Positions 1 through 10,146 of a stretch of 64,000 nucleotides of DNA are shown here, piece by piece. Source of the stretch: Gemella morbillorum (GTDB lineage: Bacteria > Bacillota > Bacilli > Staphylococcales > Gemellaceae); assembly GCF_900476045.1 (NCBI RefSeq), contig NZ_LS483440.1, positions 1,116,001-1,180,000 on the forward strand, in the 5' to 3' direction. Made by a program: the position numbers and the translations under genes. The notes beneath the pieces are model-generated. The model searched no databases. It saw nothing but the letters and a program-made list of their open reading frames with translations, and was not told the DNA's origin. Each line of letters starts with the position of its first letter. Within the stretch, counting starts at the first letter, position 1.

Positions 1-338
1 CTACTCTCGTAAAAATAGCTGTGATCATCTGTCTAAATATATACATATTTCCTATTCCTACATTCAATTCTGCGGAATAAGTGCTTCTACCAAAATTTGA
101 ATTGCTCACTCAAGGGGTTTACCTCGTTCCACTTCTTATATTTCTATAAGAACTTCGTCACTGTGGCACTTTCAAGATGTATAACCATATACATGTACTT
201 AGGTTATACTTTCTGCCGTCACCTAATGGTGCCTAAACTTATTTTTTCGTTTAGCGTTGAACACTACAAGCATCTCAGCTTGTGTGAGTATGGACTTTCC
301 TCAGCGAAATACACCGCGACCACTCAAAGAAAAATACT
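1..338 (-). ncRNA. rnpB: RNase P RNA, Bacillus type (3' end off window)
   Basis: This is the catalytic RNA of ribonuclease P, which matures the 5' ends of tRNAs. Read on the minus strand it contains the conserved GAGGAAAGTCC block near the 5' end (complement of 292-302), the GACGGCAGAAAG block, CTTGAAAGTGCCACAGTGAC and the GTGGAACGAGGTAAACCCC block, and near the window edge AGACAGATGATCACAGC. All of these match the Bacillus subtilis type B RNA in order. The 5' end is estimated from the promoter at 345-373. About 40-60 nt at the 3' end lie beyond position 1. A 91-residue open frame on the opposite strand is a shadow of this RNA. Confidence 0.95.
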
Positions 339-344
339 TATATT

Positions 345-373
345 ACTTTACACTAAAATAATATTTTTGTAAA
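345..373 (-). promoter_or_regulatory. rnpB promoter
   Basis: On the minus strand TTTACA (368-373) and TAAAGT (345-350) are separated by exactly 17 nt. They place the start of transcription near 338, which suits the known 5' end of type B RNase P RNA. Confidence 0.6.
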
Positions 374-376
374 CTA

Positions 377-574
377 TTATTTTTCTAAAACAGAAATTTT
401 GCCTTCTGCTATTTCTTCTAATGCTTTCCCTACTTCTTTATGTGAAGTATATTTTTCTAATTTTGCTGTATCAGGATTAGCAAATAGTTCTCTTGCTCTT
501 TTACTTGCTAATGATACTAACATATATTTTGAATTTACTTTTGATTTTAATACATCTAATTTTGGATATAACAT
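377..574 (-). CDS. rpoZ: RNA polymerase omega subunit
   Basis: This 65-residue protein is the small omega subunit, which helps RNA polymerase assembly and stability in the cytoplasm. It shows the omega signature: an N-terminal MLYPKLDVL segment followed by [17 protein letters not shown], the helix that clamps the beta-prime C-terminus, then a short acidic/lysine tail. The length is typical for Bacilli. It lies 9 bp downstream of gmk on the same strand, the usual gmk-rpoZ pair. The rnpB promoter sits between its stop codon and rnpB. Confidence 0.95.
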   Translation of the reverse strand: MLYPKLDVLKSKVNSKYMLVSLASKRARELFANPDTAKLEKYTSHKEVGKALEEIAEGKISVLEK

Positions 575-583
575 TCTTTTCTC

Positions 584-1222
<639 letters not shown>

Positions 1223-1270
1223 TCATTTATTATCTATCTATCATACCACAAAACTTATAAAAATTAAACT

Positions 1271-1279
1271 ATTATAGCA
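1271..1279 (-). promoter_or_regulatory. extended -10 promoter of gmk-rpoZ
   Basis: On the minus strand TGCTATAAT gives an extended -10 (TGnTATAAT) element about 65 bp before gmk. No good -35 is visible, as is common for extended -10 promoters. Confidence 0.5.
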
Positions 1280-1339
1280 TGTATTTACAAATTTTCATAG
1301 TAACTTCCTCTAAAATACAAAATCTTTTAGAGTTAAGTA

Positions 1340-3019
1340 TTAAACAAATTTATTGTTTATTAATTCGTTAATAAACATCTTATCTATTTTTTGTTTAATT
1401 GTTTTTTGCCCAGTATAAGTAACCATCCCGGGTTTTGCTCCTGATATTTTTTTCACATTTTTTATAAGTGTCATATCTACAGCAACTCTATCTTCATTTT
1501 TAAATTTAGAAAAATATCCAGCCAACATCGCCGCTACTTCTTTTGTTTTTTCATCTGGGTTATTATTAAAAATTACAACATGACTTCCTGGAATATCTTT
1601 TGCGTGAAACCAAAGATAATCACGGCGTGCAAGTTTGTTTGTAATTGCATCATTTTGAATATTATTTTTCCCAACATAAATATCTATTCCATTATAGTTA
1701 ATTACAAAGTAATTATTCTTATTTTTTTTCTTTGAACTTGAAACTTTTTCCTTTAATAATCCTGAGTTTATTAACTCTTCTTTTATTTCTATCAAATCAG
1801 ACTTATCGGCATTCTCTACTTGAAATTGTAGAGTTTCAAAATAAACTATATCTTCTTCTGTAATTTTTATTTGCTTATATAGATTTCCAATTGTTCTTTT
1901 ATTTTTTTTATAAAGATTAAAATATCTGTCTGAATTTTTTTCTATAGTTAAGTTAGGATCTAATTCTATCTTTATATCCTCGAATTCTTCACTATAAAAA
2001 TTTGGCAATGTCACAACTTCTGGAACACTCTTTTTAAACATATAAATATTTGAGATAAGCAATTGCCCTTTCAATTTATAGTCTTCTTTACTTTCAGCCT
2101 CAATCAATTCCTTATTCAAAATTTCTAGTTTTTTACTTAAGCGATTCAACTTTGTTTTTATAAAATCAAATAGTCTTTTATCTGTACTTTTATTAATATT
2201 AGATTTAGCTATATCTAAATAATAAAAGTCAAGCAAATCACATAGTGAAGCAAATTTTATATTATTCTCACCAGTATCTACATCAAAAAAGTAAAAATCT
2301 TTTTTCCCATTTCTTTCTAGCAATATAGGACTATAATAAATTTCTAAATTATAACAAAAACTTTTGAACTCTTCCTCAAATTCTATTTGTTTAGCAATAA
2401 AATAATTATTTAATAAGGCTGATACTCCGTAAAAGTTTTTCATTAAAAATCTTTTATCACTATAGTTAAATTCTAAATTTTTATAACTATCAAAGTCAAA
2501 TGGATTATATTTTGACTCTGTTGGAGGAAGTATATAATTCATATTAGCAATTGTTGAGCGTTTATAATCAATACTATAACTGTTTTTCAACGATTCAATT
2601 ATTACTTTATTATCATCGGTTAAAATAATATTAGAATGTTTCCCCATAAGTTCAGCTATTAAATAATAATATTTTTCATACCCTAACTCATCAAAATTTT
2701 TAATTTTAAACACTATAATACGATCATTATTAATCTGCTCAATATTTTGAATAATTCCACCTATTAAATATTTTCTAAGAACTGTGCAAAAATTAGATGG
2801 TGTATTAGGATTTTCATAAGTATTTTTTGTCAACTGAAAACGAGATGAACTAGAACTTGCTGATAATAACAATTTAAAGTTTTTTCTTTTCCTAATAGTT
2901 AGAATAAATTCATCAGTTGAAATATTATTAATTTTATTAATATGTGCTCCTAGTATGTTTTCCTCTATTTCTCCTACTAATTTTCTTATAAAAAAACCAT
3001 CAAATGCCATATATTTCAT
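1340..3019 (-). CDS. rqcH: NFACT-family RqcH / fibronectin-binding protein A homologue
   Basis: RqcH binds stalled, peptidyl-tRNA-loaded 50S subunits and directs alanine tailing in ribosome-associated quality control; older literature names the family FbpA, fibronectin-binding protein. The 559 residues follow the family plan: an NFACT-N domain starting MAFDGFFIRKLVGEI, a central helical coiled-coil stretch around residues 290-420, and a C-terminal NFACT-R domain with the hallmark DYLWFHAKDIPGSHVVI. The upstream residues MKY may not be translated, since Met-4 also fits the family start. It is a single gene followed by gmk after 135 bp. Confidence 0.92.
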   Translation of the reverse strand: MKYMAFDGFFIRKLVGEIEENILGAHINKINNISTDEFILTIRKRKNFKLLLSASSSSSRFQLTKNTYENPNTPSNFCTVLRKYLIGGIIQNIEQINNDRIIVFKIKNFDELGYEKYYYLIAELMGKHSNIILTDDNKVIIESLKNSYSIDYKRSTIANMNYILPPTESKYNPFDFDSYKNLEFNYSDKRFLMKNFYGVSALLNNYFIAKQIEFEEEFKSFCYNLEIYYSPILLERNGKKDFYFFDVDTGENNIKFASLCDLLDFYYLDIAKSNINKSTDKRLFDFIKTKLNRLSKKLEILNKELIEAESKEDYKLKGQLLISNIYMFKKSVPEVVTLPNFYSEEFEDIKIELDPNLTIEKNSDRYFNLYKKNKRTIGNLYKQIKITEEDIVYFETLQFQVENADKSDLIEIKEELINSGLLKEKVSSSKKKNKNNYFVINYNGIDIYVGKNNIQNDAITNKLARRDYLWFHAKDIPGSHVVIFNNNPDEKTKEVAAMLAGYFSKFKNEDRVAVDMTLIKNVKKISGAKPGMVTYTGQKTIKQKIDKMFINELINNKFV

Positions 3020-3090
3020 CTCCTTAAATATTTCCTAGTATCAATATAATTTAAAATTATATCATAGATACCTATATATTTCCATAATCA

Positions 3091-3119
3091 AAAAGGTCAG
3101 AGTACTTCTCTGACCTTTT
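3091..3119. terminator. bidirectional hairpin terminator between TerC gene and rqcH
   Basis: A 12-bp stem (AAAAGGTCAGAG with CTCTGACCTTTT) around a 5-nt loop has T-runs on either side. It lies just after the stop of the TerC-family gene on the minus strand. Confidence 0.8.
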
Positions 3120-3123
3120 TATA

Positions 3124-3888
3124 CTATTTTTTCTCAAATCTTTTAGAAATAAGCACTCCCCATACCAAAAGACCTAAAAGGACTACCCAAAAAATTGCCG
3201 TCCATAATGCCGAATGTGGAAAATGTTCTGAAATAAGCGCTACTTTAGGATGGGCTGCAGCTATAACAAAAAGTTTTATACCAACCCAACCCACTATTAA
3301 AAATGCGGCTATCTCCAATCCTGGTTTCTTTTCTAATATTTTTATAAAGGCATTAGCTGCATATCTCATAATAATTACGCCAATAAACCCTCCAATTACC
3401 ATAACAGAAAACTGTCCAAGATTAATTCCCCCTATTTTTGTTTCAGAAATATGAGGTAGGGTAATTGCAATAGCTACAGCTGCTAAAATAGAATCAATTG
3501 CAAAAGCTATGTCTGTTAATTCTACTTTTAAAACTGTCATCCAAAAACCACTTTGTTTTTTAGGCGTTTTTGTTTCTTCCGTTTCATCTGATTGTTTTCT
3601 ATTATCAAAGAATTCTTTAATGTGATTCCCTGCCATGTATAGTAGATATAAACCACCTAAAACCTGAATTTGCCAATATTGAGCGAGTAATGTAATTAGA
3701 AAAATAGCTACAACTCTAAAGACAAGCGCTCCTATTAAACCATATATTAAAGCATTCTTCTGCTCTTTATAAGGTAAGTGTCTTACCATAACTGCCAGTA
3801 CAATTGCGTTATCTGCTGAAAGCAAGCCTTCTAAAATAATTAAGCTTAATAAAACTATAACATATTGTATTAGTATTTGTGTATCCAT
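3124..3888 (-). CDS. TerC-family integral membrane protein
   Basis: A 254-residue polytopic membrane protein of the TerC family. Family members in Bacilli (YkoY/YceF type) have been linked to manganese export and metalation of secreted proteins; the substrate here is an inference from family. The acidic motif E20-x5-D26-N27 (LEGLLSADNAIVL) and the later VELTDIAFAIDSILAAVAI motif carry the conserved acidic residues within membrane helices. About seven hydrophobic segments are visible, with a charged cytosolic loop near residues 90-110. It starts 13 bp after the ABC-2-like permease gene, so it is probably the last gene of that transcription unit. No yybP-ykoY riboswitch can sit in so short a gap. 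Confidence 0.88.
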   Translation of the reverse strand: MDTQILIQYVIVLLSLIILEGLLSADNAIVLAVMVRHLPYKEQKNALIYGLIGALVFRVVAIFLITLLAQYWQIQVLGGLYLLYMAGNHIKEFFDNRKQSDETEETKTPKKQSGFWMTVLKVELTDIAFAIDSILAAVAIAITLPHISETKIGGINLGQFSVMVIGGFIGVIIMRYAANAFIKILEKKPGLEIAAFLIVGWVGIKLFVIAAAHPKVALISEHFPHSALWTAIFWVVLLGLLVWGVLISKRFEKK

Positions 3889-3901
3889 AAAACTCTTCTT
3901 T

Positions 3902-4663
3902 CTAAATAACTTTCTTTATTAATTTTACTATAAAAATAACTATGATTAATCCTACTATATTTAATGATATTGGTAAAAAAGTAACTAAATTAAATTCAAT
4001 AAATTGATTTAGGCTATTAAACTCTTTATCAAAAATATTTAGTATGCTGTTTTCTATTCTTTCTGATAAAAATGAAATTCTATCTTCTAACATTTTTGCA
4101 ATAACAGTTCCACCTATAAAGTACAACAATGATAGTGAAATAGCCAAATTTGTATTATTAAATAATGTTAGTACAAATAAAAATATTAGATTAGCTAACA
4201 ACAATAATAATAGAACCATAGATAAGTATGCTATTGAATTTTGTACATTTGAAAAAATAATATTTTTTATTTCTAAAAATTTATTTTTCTTAGTAAAAAA
4301 TAATATTAAAATTATTCCCCCTAGCATAATTAAATAATATGTAGCAAAGTATATTAAATTAGCTACTAATGCTGAGAAATCTCTTAAAGTTTTTTTCTTA
4401 GCTAATTCTAAAAAAATACTTACTTTTGATATGTAATCTTCACGATATGAATAGATATAGTTTATTCCCATAAGAAATATTATTAGTATTAATAATATTT
4501 TAAATGTAAATTTAAATATAAAATCTACTTCATCTAAATCATAGTATCCTGCTAAGCTACTTGTTTTATATATAAGGAGAAAGCTAATAAGTAAAATAAT
4601 CATACCAAAAAGGTAATTAAACTTCCTTTTAAAAATTTTTCCAAATTCTAGCGAAAATATCAT
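3902..4663 (-). CDS. putative ABC-2-like membrane permease
   Basis: A 253-residue membrane protein with about six hydrophobic helices and few conserved motifs. I do not recognise a named family, but its start codon overlaps by one base the stop of an ABC-ATPase-like gene, and the size and topology fit an ABC-2 type permease subunit. The N-terminus (KIFKRKFNYLFGMIILLI) has the positive-inside pattern of such permeases. The partner ATPase lacks catalytic motifs, so whether the pair still transports anything is unclear. Confidence 0.6.
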   Translation of the reverse strand: MIFSLEFGKIFKRKFNYLFGMIILLISFLLIYKTSSLAGYYDLDEVDFIFKFTFKILLILIIFLMGINYIYSYREDYISKVSIFLELAKKKTLRDFSALVANLIYFATYYLIMLGGIILILFFTKKNKFLEIKNIIFSNVQNSIAYLSMVLLLLLLANLIFLFVLTLFNNTNLAISLSLLYFIGGTVIAKMLEDRISFLSERIENSILNIFDKEFNSLNQFIEFNLVTFLPISLNIVGLIIVIFIVKLIKKVI

Positions 4664-5505
4664 TATAGTACTCCCTCCCCTTCATATAATTTTATTCGCT
4701 CCCCAAGATTTCTTATTTGAGATATCTCTATATTATTTTTCAATAGTAGATAGACAACGTCTTCAAGCACTTCTTCTCTTACTACAATTTCTTTATCATT
4801 ATAAATTGTATATTGATAATCTTGTAAAATATTATCTAAATCCTTTTGATGCGATACGCTTATCGCTGCTAGTTTTTTGATTATCAATAAATCATCCAAT
4901 AAGCCATAATATGATTTTTCTCCATCAGATATAACCAAAACATTATCCGCAATGTTATTATACTGATTTAATATTGTATCTAAAATTATAATATTAGCAT
5001 TATTAGAATGTTCTAAGATTAATTCTCTTAGAGCTTTTTTATCATCTCTTGTTAAATTATCTTTTGAATAATCAAGTATTAGAATATTTTGGTTAATTAA
5101 AACAGAAAATAGAGTATGAAATTTTATTTTCTCATTTTCTAATAATTGTTGATATTTCTTATTCGGATCTAATTCTAGTAAATCTAATCTACCTATTATA
5201 TCATCTTTCGGGACAGTAAGCCCTAAAATTTTTGATAAACTTAAAAGATTTTTTTCTAAAGACAAGTGATTATAGAAACCAAAATCTTCAGAAAATATTA
5301 ATTTTTCTTCATTTATATCAATATTATCAAAGGTAATTTCGCCTTTAAATTTAGTCCTTCTTTTAAAAGAATCTTTTAAACTGTCTAATTCTAAAGTATT
5401 ATTACTGATAATAGTCAGAATTTCTCCAGTGCTAACTTTAAAATCTAATTCTAAAAAAATATTTTTTTTTATTTTCTTTTTATACTCTCTAAATTCCAGT
5501 GTCAT
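4663..5505 (-). CDS. degenerate ABC transporter ATPase-like protein
   Basis: This 280-residue protein has the overall layout of an ABC ATPase but its motifs have decayed. Where Walker A should be it has IISNNTLELDSLK, without the G-x4-GK[ST] lysine. Where the LSGGQ signature should be it has LLENEKIKF. The Walker B strand NILILDYSKDN keeps the hydrophobic run and Asp but lacks the catalytic Glu. The H-loop histidine is also missing (IIILDTILNQ). The frame is intact and well started, so it is not an obvious pseudogene. It overlaps the downstream permease gene by one base. It may be a non-hydrolysing regulator or scaffold for the permease. The absence of motifs is seen directly; the role is inferred. 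Confidence 0.65.
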   Translation of the reverse strand: MTLEFREYKKKIKKNIFLELDFKVSTGEILTIISNNTLELDSLKDSFKRRTKFKGEITFDNIDINEEKLIFSEDFGFYNHLSLEKNLLSLSKILGLTVPKDDIIGRLDLLELDPNKKYQQLLENEKIKFHTLFSVLINQNILILDYSKDNLTRDDKKALRELILEHSNNANIIILDTILNQYNNIADNVLVISDGEKSYYGLLDDLLIIKKLAAISVSHQKDLDNILQDYQYTIYNDKEIVVREEVLEDVVYLLLKNNIEISQIRNLGERIKLYEGEGVL

Positions 5506-5645
5506 TGTAACTCCTACTTTATTAAAATAAAATACTATCTAACATCTACTAACTTATTATTCTTAATTTTTGTTAAACACAAGTAGTATTATATCTTATT
5601 ATGATACCATTGCTTTTAATTATTGTCAAAAAAGATTTACTTAAA

Positions 5646-5683
5646 ATAAACAGCAAACTATCATATGATAATTTACTGTTTAT
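5646..5683 (-). terminator. brnQ terminator
   Basis: A 38-nt near-perfect palindrome (ATAAACAG...CTGTTTAT arms). On the minus strand its two mismatches become G-U pairs, so the stem is complete in the brnQ transcript. Confidence 0.7.
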
Positions 5684-5695
5684 ATAATTAATAAA

Positions 5696-7021
5696 TTAAT
5701 TTTCTTTTTTCACAAGTGATAATACTAATCCTAAAATAAATCCTAATACTGCAAAGTTAATCCAAGAAAAATCTCCTTGAATAGGAAGAACTTTCACTAA
5801 GAAATTATCTACAGCTGGTACAGATAATTTAAATGTTGATGCAATAGTTGTATATAAACTATACGCTCCTGTTACTAATGCTGTTGATGCATAAACAACT
5901 TTTTTACCACCAAATAAATTATTTGCAAAACCTAATAATATTAATACCATTGTTAATGGATATAATAGTACAAGTACTGGAACAGCTCCTTGAATAATAG
6001 CAGATAAACCATAGTTCCCTACTGCAAATGAAAATAATGATAATCCTACTACATAAGTTTTATAACTTATTTTATCATATAATCTTACAAAGTAAGTTGC
6101 ACATGCAGTTACTAAACCTACACTTGTTGTTAAACATGCTAAGAATACAATTACGAATAATAAAATTTTACCTACATTACCGAAGTAGAAAGTAGTTGCA
6201 CCTGTTAAAACCCCAGCACCTGTTTTTTGTAATCCTAGCACTGATACTGATGTTGTTCCAATATTAGAAATAAATACATAAACTAGCGCCAGTAATAATG
6301 CTGCTATAACTGCTGCTTTAGCTGTATTTGAAAAAATTTGTTTTTCTGTCTTTGCACCATATAATTTAACTGAGTTAATTACGATAATACCAAATACTAA
6401 TGAAGCTAGTGCATCCATAGTATTGTAACCTTCCATTAATCCATTAGTAAATGCTAAAGAATTTGTTGAATATGCTTCAGTAGGTGCTTGTGCACTACCC
6501 ATTGGATTTAATAATGAAGCAATAATTAAAATAATCATTGATACTAATAAAACAGGTGTTATAATTGTTCCAATTCTATCTACAAGTTTATTAGGTGTTA
6601 ATGATAACCATAGCGTAATCCCCATGAAAATAGCTAAGAAAATTGCTTGTGCAATAACTGTATTTTCAGGTGCTATAAAACTAGATAATCCTAATTCAAA
6701 AGTTGTAGTTCCTGTTCTTGGAATTGCAAAAAATGGACCAATTGTCAAGTAAAGCAATGTAGTGAAGGTTATACCAAATCCCTTTCCTGCCCTACTAGAT
6801 AAATCTAATAAATCTTGGGCACCTGAGTAACCCATCACCAATACTCCTAATAGCGGAAGTCCAACTCCCATAATAATAAACCCTATCATAGCCACCGATA
6901 GATTACTTCCCGCATTTTGTCCTAAAAAAGCTGGGAAAATTAGATTACCTGCACCAAAAAATAGTGCGAATAGCATAAGTCCGATTGAAATATATGAATT
7001 TTTCTTTAAAAACTTCAACAT
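5696..7021 (-). CDS. brnQ: branched-chain amino acid:cation symporter BrnQ
   Basis: The protein (441 residues) imports leucine, isoleucine and valine across the membrane. It has about twelve hydrophobic helices, and the N-terminal ALFFGAGNLIFPAFLGQNAG segment and the IGPFFAIPRTGTTTFE segment are diagnostic of the LIVCS family. The start is preceded by AGGAGG. It is monocistronic, with a palindromic terminator after the stop. A CodY-like box lies about 125 bp upstream, consistent with repression when branched-chain amino acids are plentiful. Confidence 0.94.
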   Translation of the reverse strand: MLKFLKKNSYISIGLMLFALFFGAGNLIFPAFLGQNAGSNLSVAMIGFIIMGVGLPLLGVLVMGYSGAQDLLDLSSRAGKGFGITFTTLLYLTIGPFFAIPRTGTTTFELGLSSFIAPENTVIAQAIFLAIFMGITLWLSLTPNKLVDRIGTIITPVLLVSMIILIIASLLNPMGSAQAPTEAYSTNSLAFTNGLMEGYNTMDALASLVFGIIVINSVKLYGAKTEKQIFSNTAKAAVIAALLLALVYVFISNIGTTSVSVLGLQKTGAGVLTGATTFYFGNVGKILLFVIVFLACLTTSVGLVTACATYFVRLYDKISYKTYVVGLSLFSFAVGNYGLSAIIQGAVPVLVLLYPLTMVLILLGFANNLFGGKKVVYASTALVTGAYSLYTTIASTFKLSVPAVDNFLVKVLPIQGDFSWINFAVLGFILGLVLSLVKKEN

Positions 7022-7147
7022 TACATTTCCTCCTAAATAATTTAAATTTCATTTTAATTTATGGTATGTTATATAGATTAATATATTTGTAAAAATTTGT
7101 CAATAGATTTTTTAAAATAATTTAATTTTTTTCTTATAATTTATCTT

Positions 7148-7162
7148 AATTTTCTGACAATT
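7148..7162. promoter_or_regulatory. CodY box upstream of brnQ
   Basis: AATTTTCTGACAATT matches the CodY consensus AATTTTCWGAAAATT at 14 of 15 positions. It lies 45 bp upstream of a TTGACA element (complement of 7098-7103) that serves brnQ. CodY control of BCAA transport is well established in Bacilli; its action here is inferred. Confidence 0.6.
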
Positions 7163-7204
7163 GCAAGTAGAAGTCTACTTTACATTATTAGGCAGCAAAT
7201 ATAA

Positions 7205-7235
7205 ATAGAAGTCAATAGTACATATCGACTTCTAT
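7205..7235 (-). terminator. topA terminator
   Basis: A 9-bp stem ATAGAAGTC/GACTTCTAT just after the topA stop codon on the minus strand, with an AT-rich flank. Confidence 0.6.
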
Positions 7236-7240
7236 CTTTA

Positions 7241-9292
7241 TTATTTTTTTATTTCCTCTTTATAATCACAATTCCCACAATAAACTCCTTTTTTCCCTTC
7301 AAAAAGAATATTATTACATTTAGGGCATTGACGATTTAGAGGTTTATCCCATGCCACAAAATCACATTTCGGGAACCCTTCACAACCATAAAACACTTTT
7401 CCTTTTTTAGATTTTTTCTCTAGCACATCATGTTTATAACATTTAGGACAAGCTACACCAACTTTTTTCTGAATTGTATTTGTATATCTACAATCTGGGA
7501 AATTAGAACATGCTATGAATTTCCCAAATTTTCCTAATTTAAACACTAATGGAGAGTTACATTCTGGACAGTTTTCTCCAGTAAACTCTTGTTTGATCTC
7601 TACCTTCTCCATTTCTAATTCAGCTTTCTTTATATCTTTTTTAAAATTAGAATAAAAATCAAAAATAGCTTTTTCCCATTCAACTTTTCCATCAGCAATC
7701 TCATCTAATTGATTTTCTAAATTAGCCGTAAATTTAGTATTTATAATATCTGGAAAATATTCTTCAGTTATTTTACTTACCAAAGTACCTAATTCTGTTG
7801 GAGTAAACACTTTATTTTGCAGCTTAGCATAATAACGTTTTTGTAGTGTTTCTACTATAGTAGCATATGTTGAAGGTCTACCAACACCTAATGCTTCTAG
7901 TTCCGCTATAAGTTTGGCTTCAGAATAACGTGCTGGTGGTTGAGTAAAATGTTGTTCTTCTTTTATTTCTTTAATTTTTGCATCTTCCCCTACTTCAAAT
8001 TCTGGAAATAATTTTACTTTTTCTTTTTCTTTTAATACAGCTAAAAAACCATTAAATAATAATTTTGACTCCGAACCACGATAGACTACTTTATTATTTT
8101 CAAATGTGGTTGCAGTTGTTTCATATACAGCAGCACTCATACGGCTTGCTACAAATCGCTCCCATATTAACTTGTATAATTTATACTGATCATTTGACAA
8201 ATATTCTTTTATACTATCTGGTGTAAAATTAACATTTGTTGGTCGTATACCTTCATGCGCATCTTGAACATTTTTATTAGATTTTCTAACTTTTGTAGAA
8301 ATAGTAAGATATTCTTCACCATAATTTTTTTCAATAAAGTCACTCGCCATCTTTATCGCTTCATCTGATACTCTTATTGAGTCTGTTCTCATATAAGTAA
8401 TAAGCCCTGTTACTCCACCTAATTTTTTTAAGTTTATTCCCTCATACAATTCTTGAGCAACACTCATTGTTTTTCTTGTTTTAAAATTGATTTTTCGTGA
8501 GGCATCTTGTTGCATTGTTGAAGTAATATATACATTAGGCGCATTACGATTTTTCTTAGCTTTAGAAATATCCGTTACCTTAAAAGTCTCGCCTTTTATA
8601 GCTTTACGAACTTTACTTACATCTTTTTCATTCTCAAGCTTTATCTTTTCTCCATTATACGAATAGAAGTTTGCTGTTAAAACCTTTCTATTCTTTATAA
8701 AATCTATTGGCATAGTCCAATATTCTTGAGGTATAAAATTTTGGATTTCTTCCTCTCTATCTACTATCAATTTTAACGCTGCATTTTGTACACGTCCTGC
8801 CGATAACTTTGGCTTAACTTTCTTCCAAAGTACTGGTGAAATATTATATCCAACTAAACGGTCTAGAACACGTCTTGCTTGTTGTGATTGTACTAAATCC
8901 GTATTTATTTTTCTTGGATGTTTTATTGCATCCTTTACTGCATCTTTTGTTATCTCGTTGAAAACTATTCTATTATTTTCTTTATTATCTAAATCTAATA
9001 TATGTGCAATATGCCATGCTATTGCCTCTCCTTCTCTATCAGGGTCGGATGCTAAAAAGACTTTTTTCCCTTTCGCTTCTTTTTTTAAACTTTTTATTAC
9101 ATCACCCTTCCCACGAATTGAAATGTAATCTACATCAACATTTCCATTATCTAGTACTTCTACTCCCATTCTACTTTTAGGAAGGTCCCTTACGTGACCT
9201 TTTGAAGATATTACTCTATATTTTTTCCCTAGATATTTTTCTATAGTTTTCGCTTTAGAAGGAGACTCGACTATTACTAAATTCTCTGCCAT
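7241..9292 (-). CDS. topA: DNA topoisomerase I
   Basis: This type IA topoisomerase (683 residues) relaxes negative supercoils. The TOPRIM domain opens with VIVESPSKAKTIEKYLG and carries the acidic motif ASDPDREGEAIAWH. The catalytic tyrosine lies in GLITYMRTDSIRVSDEA. Three C-terminal zinc ribbons follow: CPECNSP...CSNFPDC, CPKCYKH...CEGFPKC and CPKCNN...CGNC, the last being the C-terminus itself. Length and domain order match Bacilli TopA. It lies downstream of map after a 77-bp gap with no clear terminator. Confidence 0.97.
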   Translation of the reverse strand: MAENLVIVESPSKAKTIEKYLGKKYRVISSKGHVRDLPKSRMGVEVLDNGNVDVDYISIRGKGDVIKSLKKEAKGKKVFLASDPDREGEAIAWHIAHILDLDNKENNRIVFNEITKDAVKDAIKHPRKINTDLVQSQQARRVLDRLVGYNISPVLWKKVKPKLSAGRVQNAALKLIVDREEEIQNFIPQEYWTMPIDFIKNRKVLTANFYSYNGEKIKLENEKDVSKVRKAIKGETFKVTDISKAKKNRNAPNVYITSTMQQDASRKINFKTRKTMSVAQELYEGINLKKLGGVTGLITYMRTDSIRVSDEAIKMASDFIEKNYGEEYLTISTKVRKSNKNVQDAHEGIRPTNVNFTPDSIKEYLSNDQYKLYKLIWERFVASRMSAAVYETTATTFENNKVVYRGSESKLLFNGFLAVLKEKEKVKLFPEFEVGEDAKIKEIKEEQHFTQPPARYSEAKLIAELEALGVGRPSTYATIVETLQKRYYAKLQNKVFTPTELGTLVSKITEEYFPDIINTKFTANLENQLDEIADGKVEWEKAIFDFYSNFKKDIKKAELEMEKVEIKQEFTGENCPECNSPLVFKLGKFGKFIACSNFPDCRYTNTIQKKVGVACPKCYKHDVLEKKSKKGKVFYGCEGFPKCDFVAWDKPLNRQCPKCNNILFEGKKGVYCGNCDYKEEIKK

Positions 9293-9369
9293 TTACTTCT
9301 CTCCATATTTTTTAATAAGTAGTATCTTAAAACATTTTCTTTATCTTGTCAACTTTTTTCAATATTGGA

Positions 9370-10131
9370 TTAATCAATTTTTGTTAAGATAAGTGGTTCG
9401 TTATTTTCTCTTATTACAATAGTATGTTCATATTGAGCTATATAAGAACCATCTTTTGCTACTAATTCCCACTCATCTTTATCTGTATTTGTTACTGTTT
9501 TTGCTTTTGTTGATACAAATGGCTCCACAGCTAAACACATTCCTTCTTTTAAAATCAAATTATCCCATGGATCAAAGTAATTAAACACATGTTGCGGCGC
9601 TTGGTGAAGTGATGTTCCAATCCCATGCCCTGTTAAATTCTCTATCACTTCTAATTTATGCTCTTTAATCTTTTTATGGATATGTTTTCCTATTTGATTT
9701 ATTTTGCTACCTGCTCTTGCATGTTTGATTCCTTCAAAAAATGCTTCTTCAGCAACTTCACATACTTTTTCTTTCATTTCATCATCAACTTTCCCAACAA
9801 CAAAGGAAATCCCTGTATCAGCGTAATATCCATCTTTACAACCTGAAACATCTATATTTAACAAATCACCATCTTTTAAAATTTTTGTGCTAGAAGGTAT
9901 ACCATGTGCTGCTTGGTAATTTAATGAAATACATGTATATCCTGGAAAATCATATTCTGTTATTGGTGCTGATTTTGCACCATATTTTTCAAATAGTTCT
10001 TTCGCGATATTATCCAATTCTTTAGTAGATACCCCCGGAACAGCTTTTTTCTTCATTTCATCGCGAATAGTTGCGCAAATAAAACCTATTTCCTTCATTT
10101 TTTCTAATTGTTCTTCTGTTTTTATAATCAT
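9370..10131 (-). CDS. map: methionine aminopeptidase type I
   Basis: It removes the initiator methionine from nascent proteins in the cytosol. The dinuclear metal site residues are visible: Asp in LLNIDVSGCKDGYYADTG, His in LTGHGIGTSLHQAPQ, Glu in AVEPFVST and Glu in AQYEHTIVI. The substrate histidine is in AAHGIPSS. The length of 253 residues fits type Ia. The gene follows the HAD phosphatase gene by 15 bp, so the two probably share a transcript. Confidence 0.96.
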   Translation of the reverse strand: MIIKTEEQLEKMKEIGFICATIRDEMKKKAVPGVSTKELDNIAKELFEKYGAKSAPITEYDFPGYTCISLNYQAAHGIPSSTKILKDGDLLNIDVSGCKDGYYADTGISFVVGKVDDEMKEKVCEVAEEAFFEGIKHARAGSKINQIGKHIHKKIKEHKLEVIENLTGHGIGTSLHQAPQHVFNYFDPWDNLILKEGMCLAVEPFVSTKAKTVTNTDKDEWELVAKDGSYIAQYEHTIVIRENNEPLILTKID

Positions 10132-10146
10132 TGTAATCTCCTCAGT

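Noticed and set aside
97-372. Plus-strand open frame of 91 codons
   Set aside because: It runs opposite RNase P RNA, whose conserved blocks fully explain the sequence.
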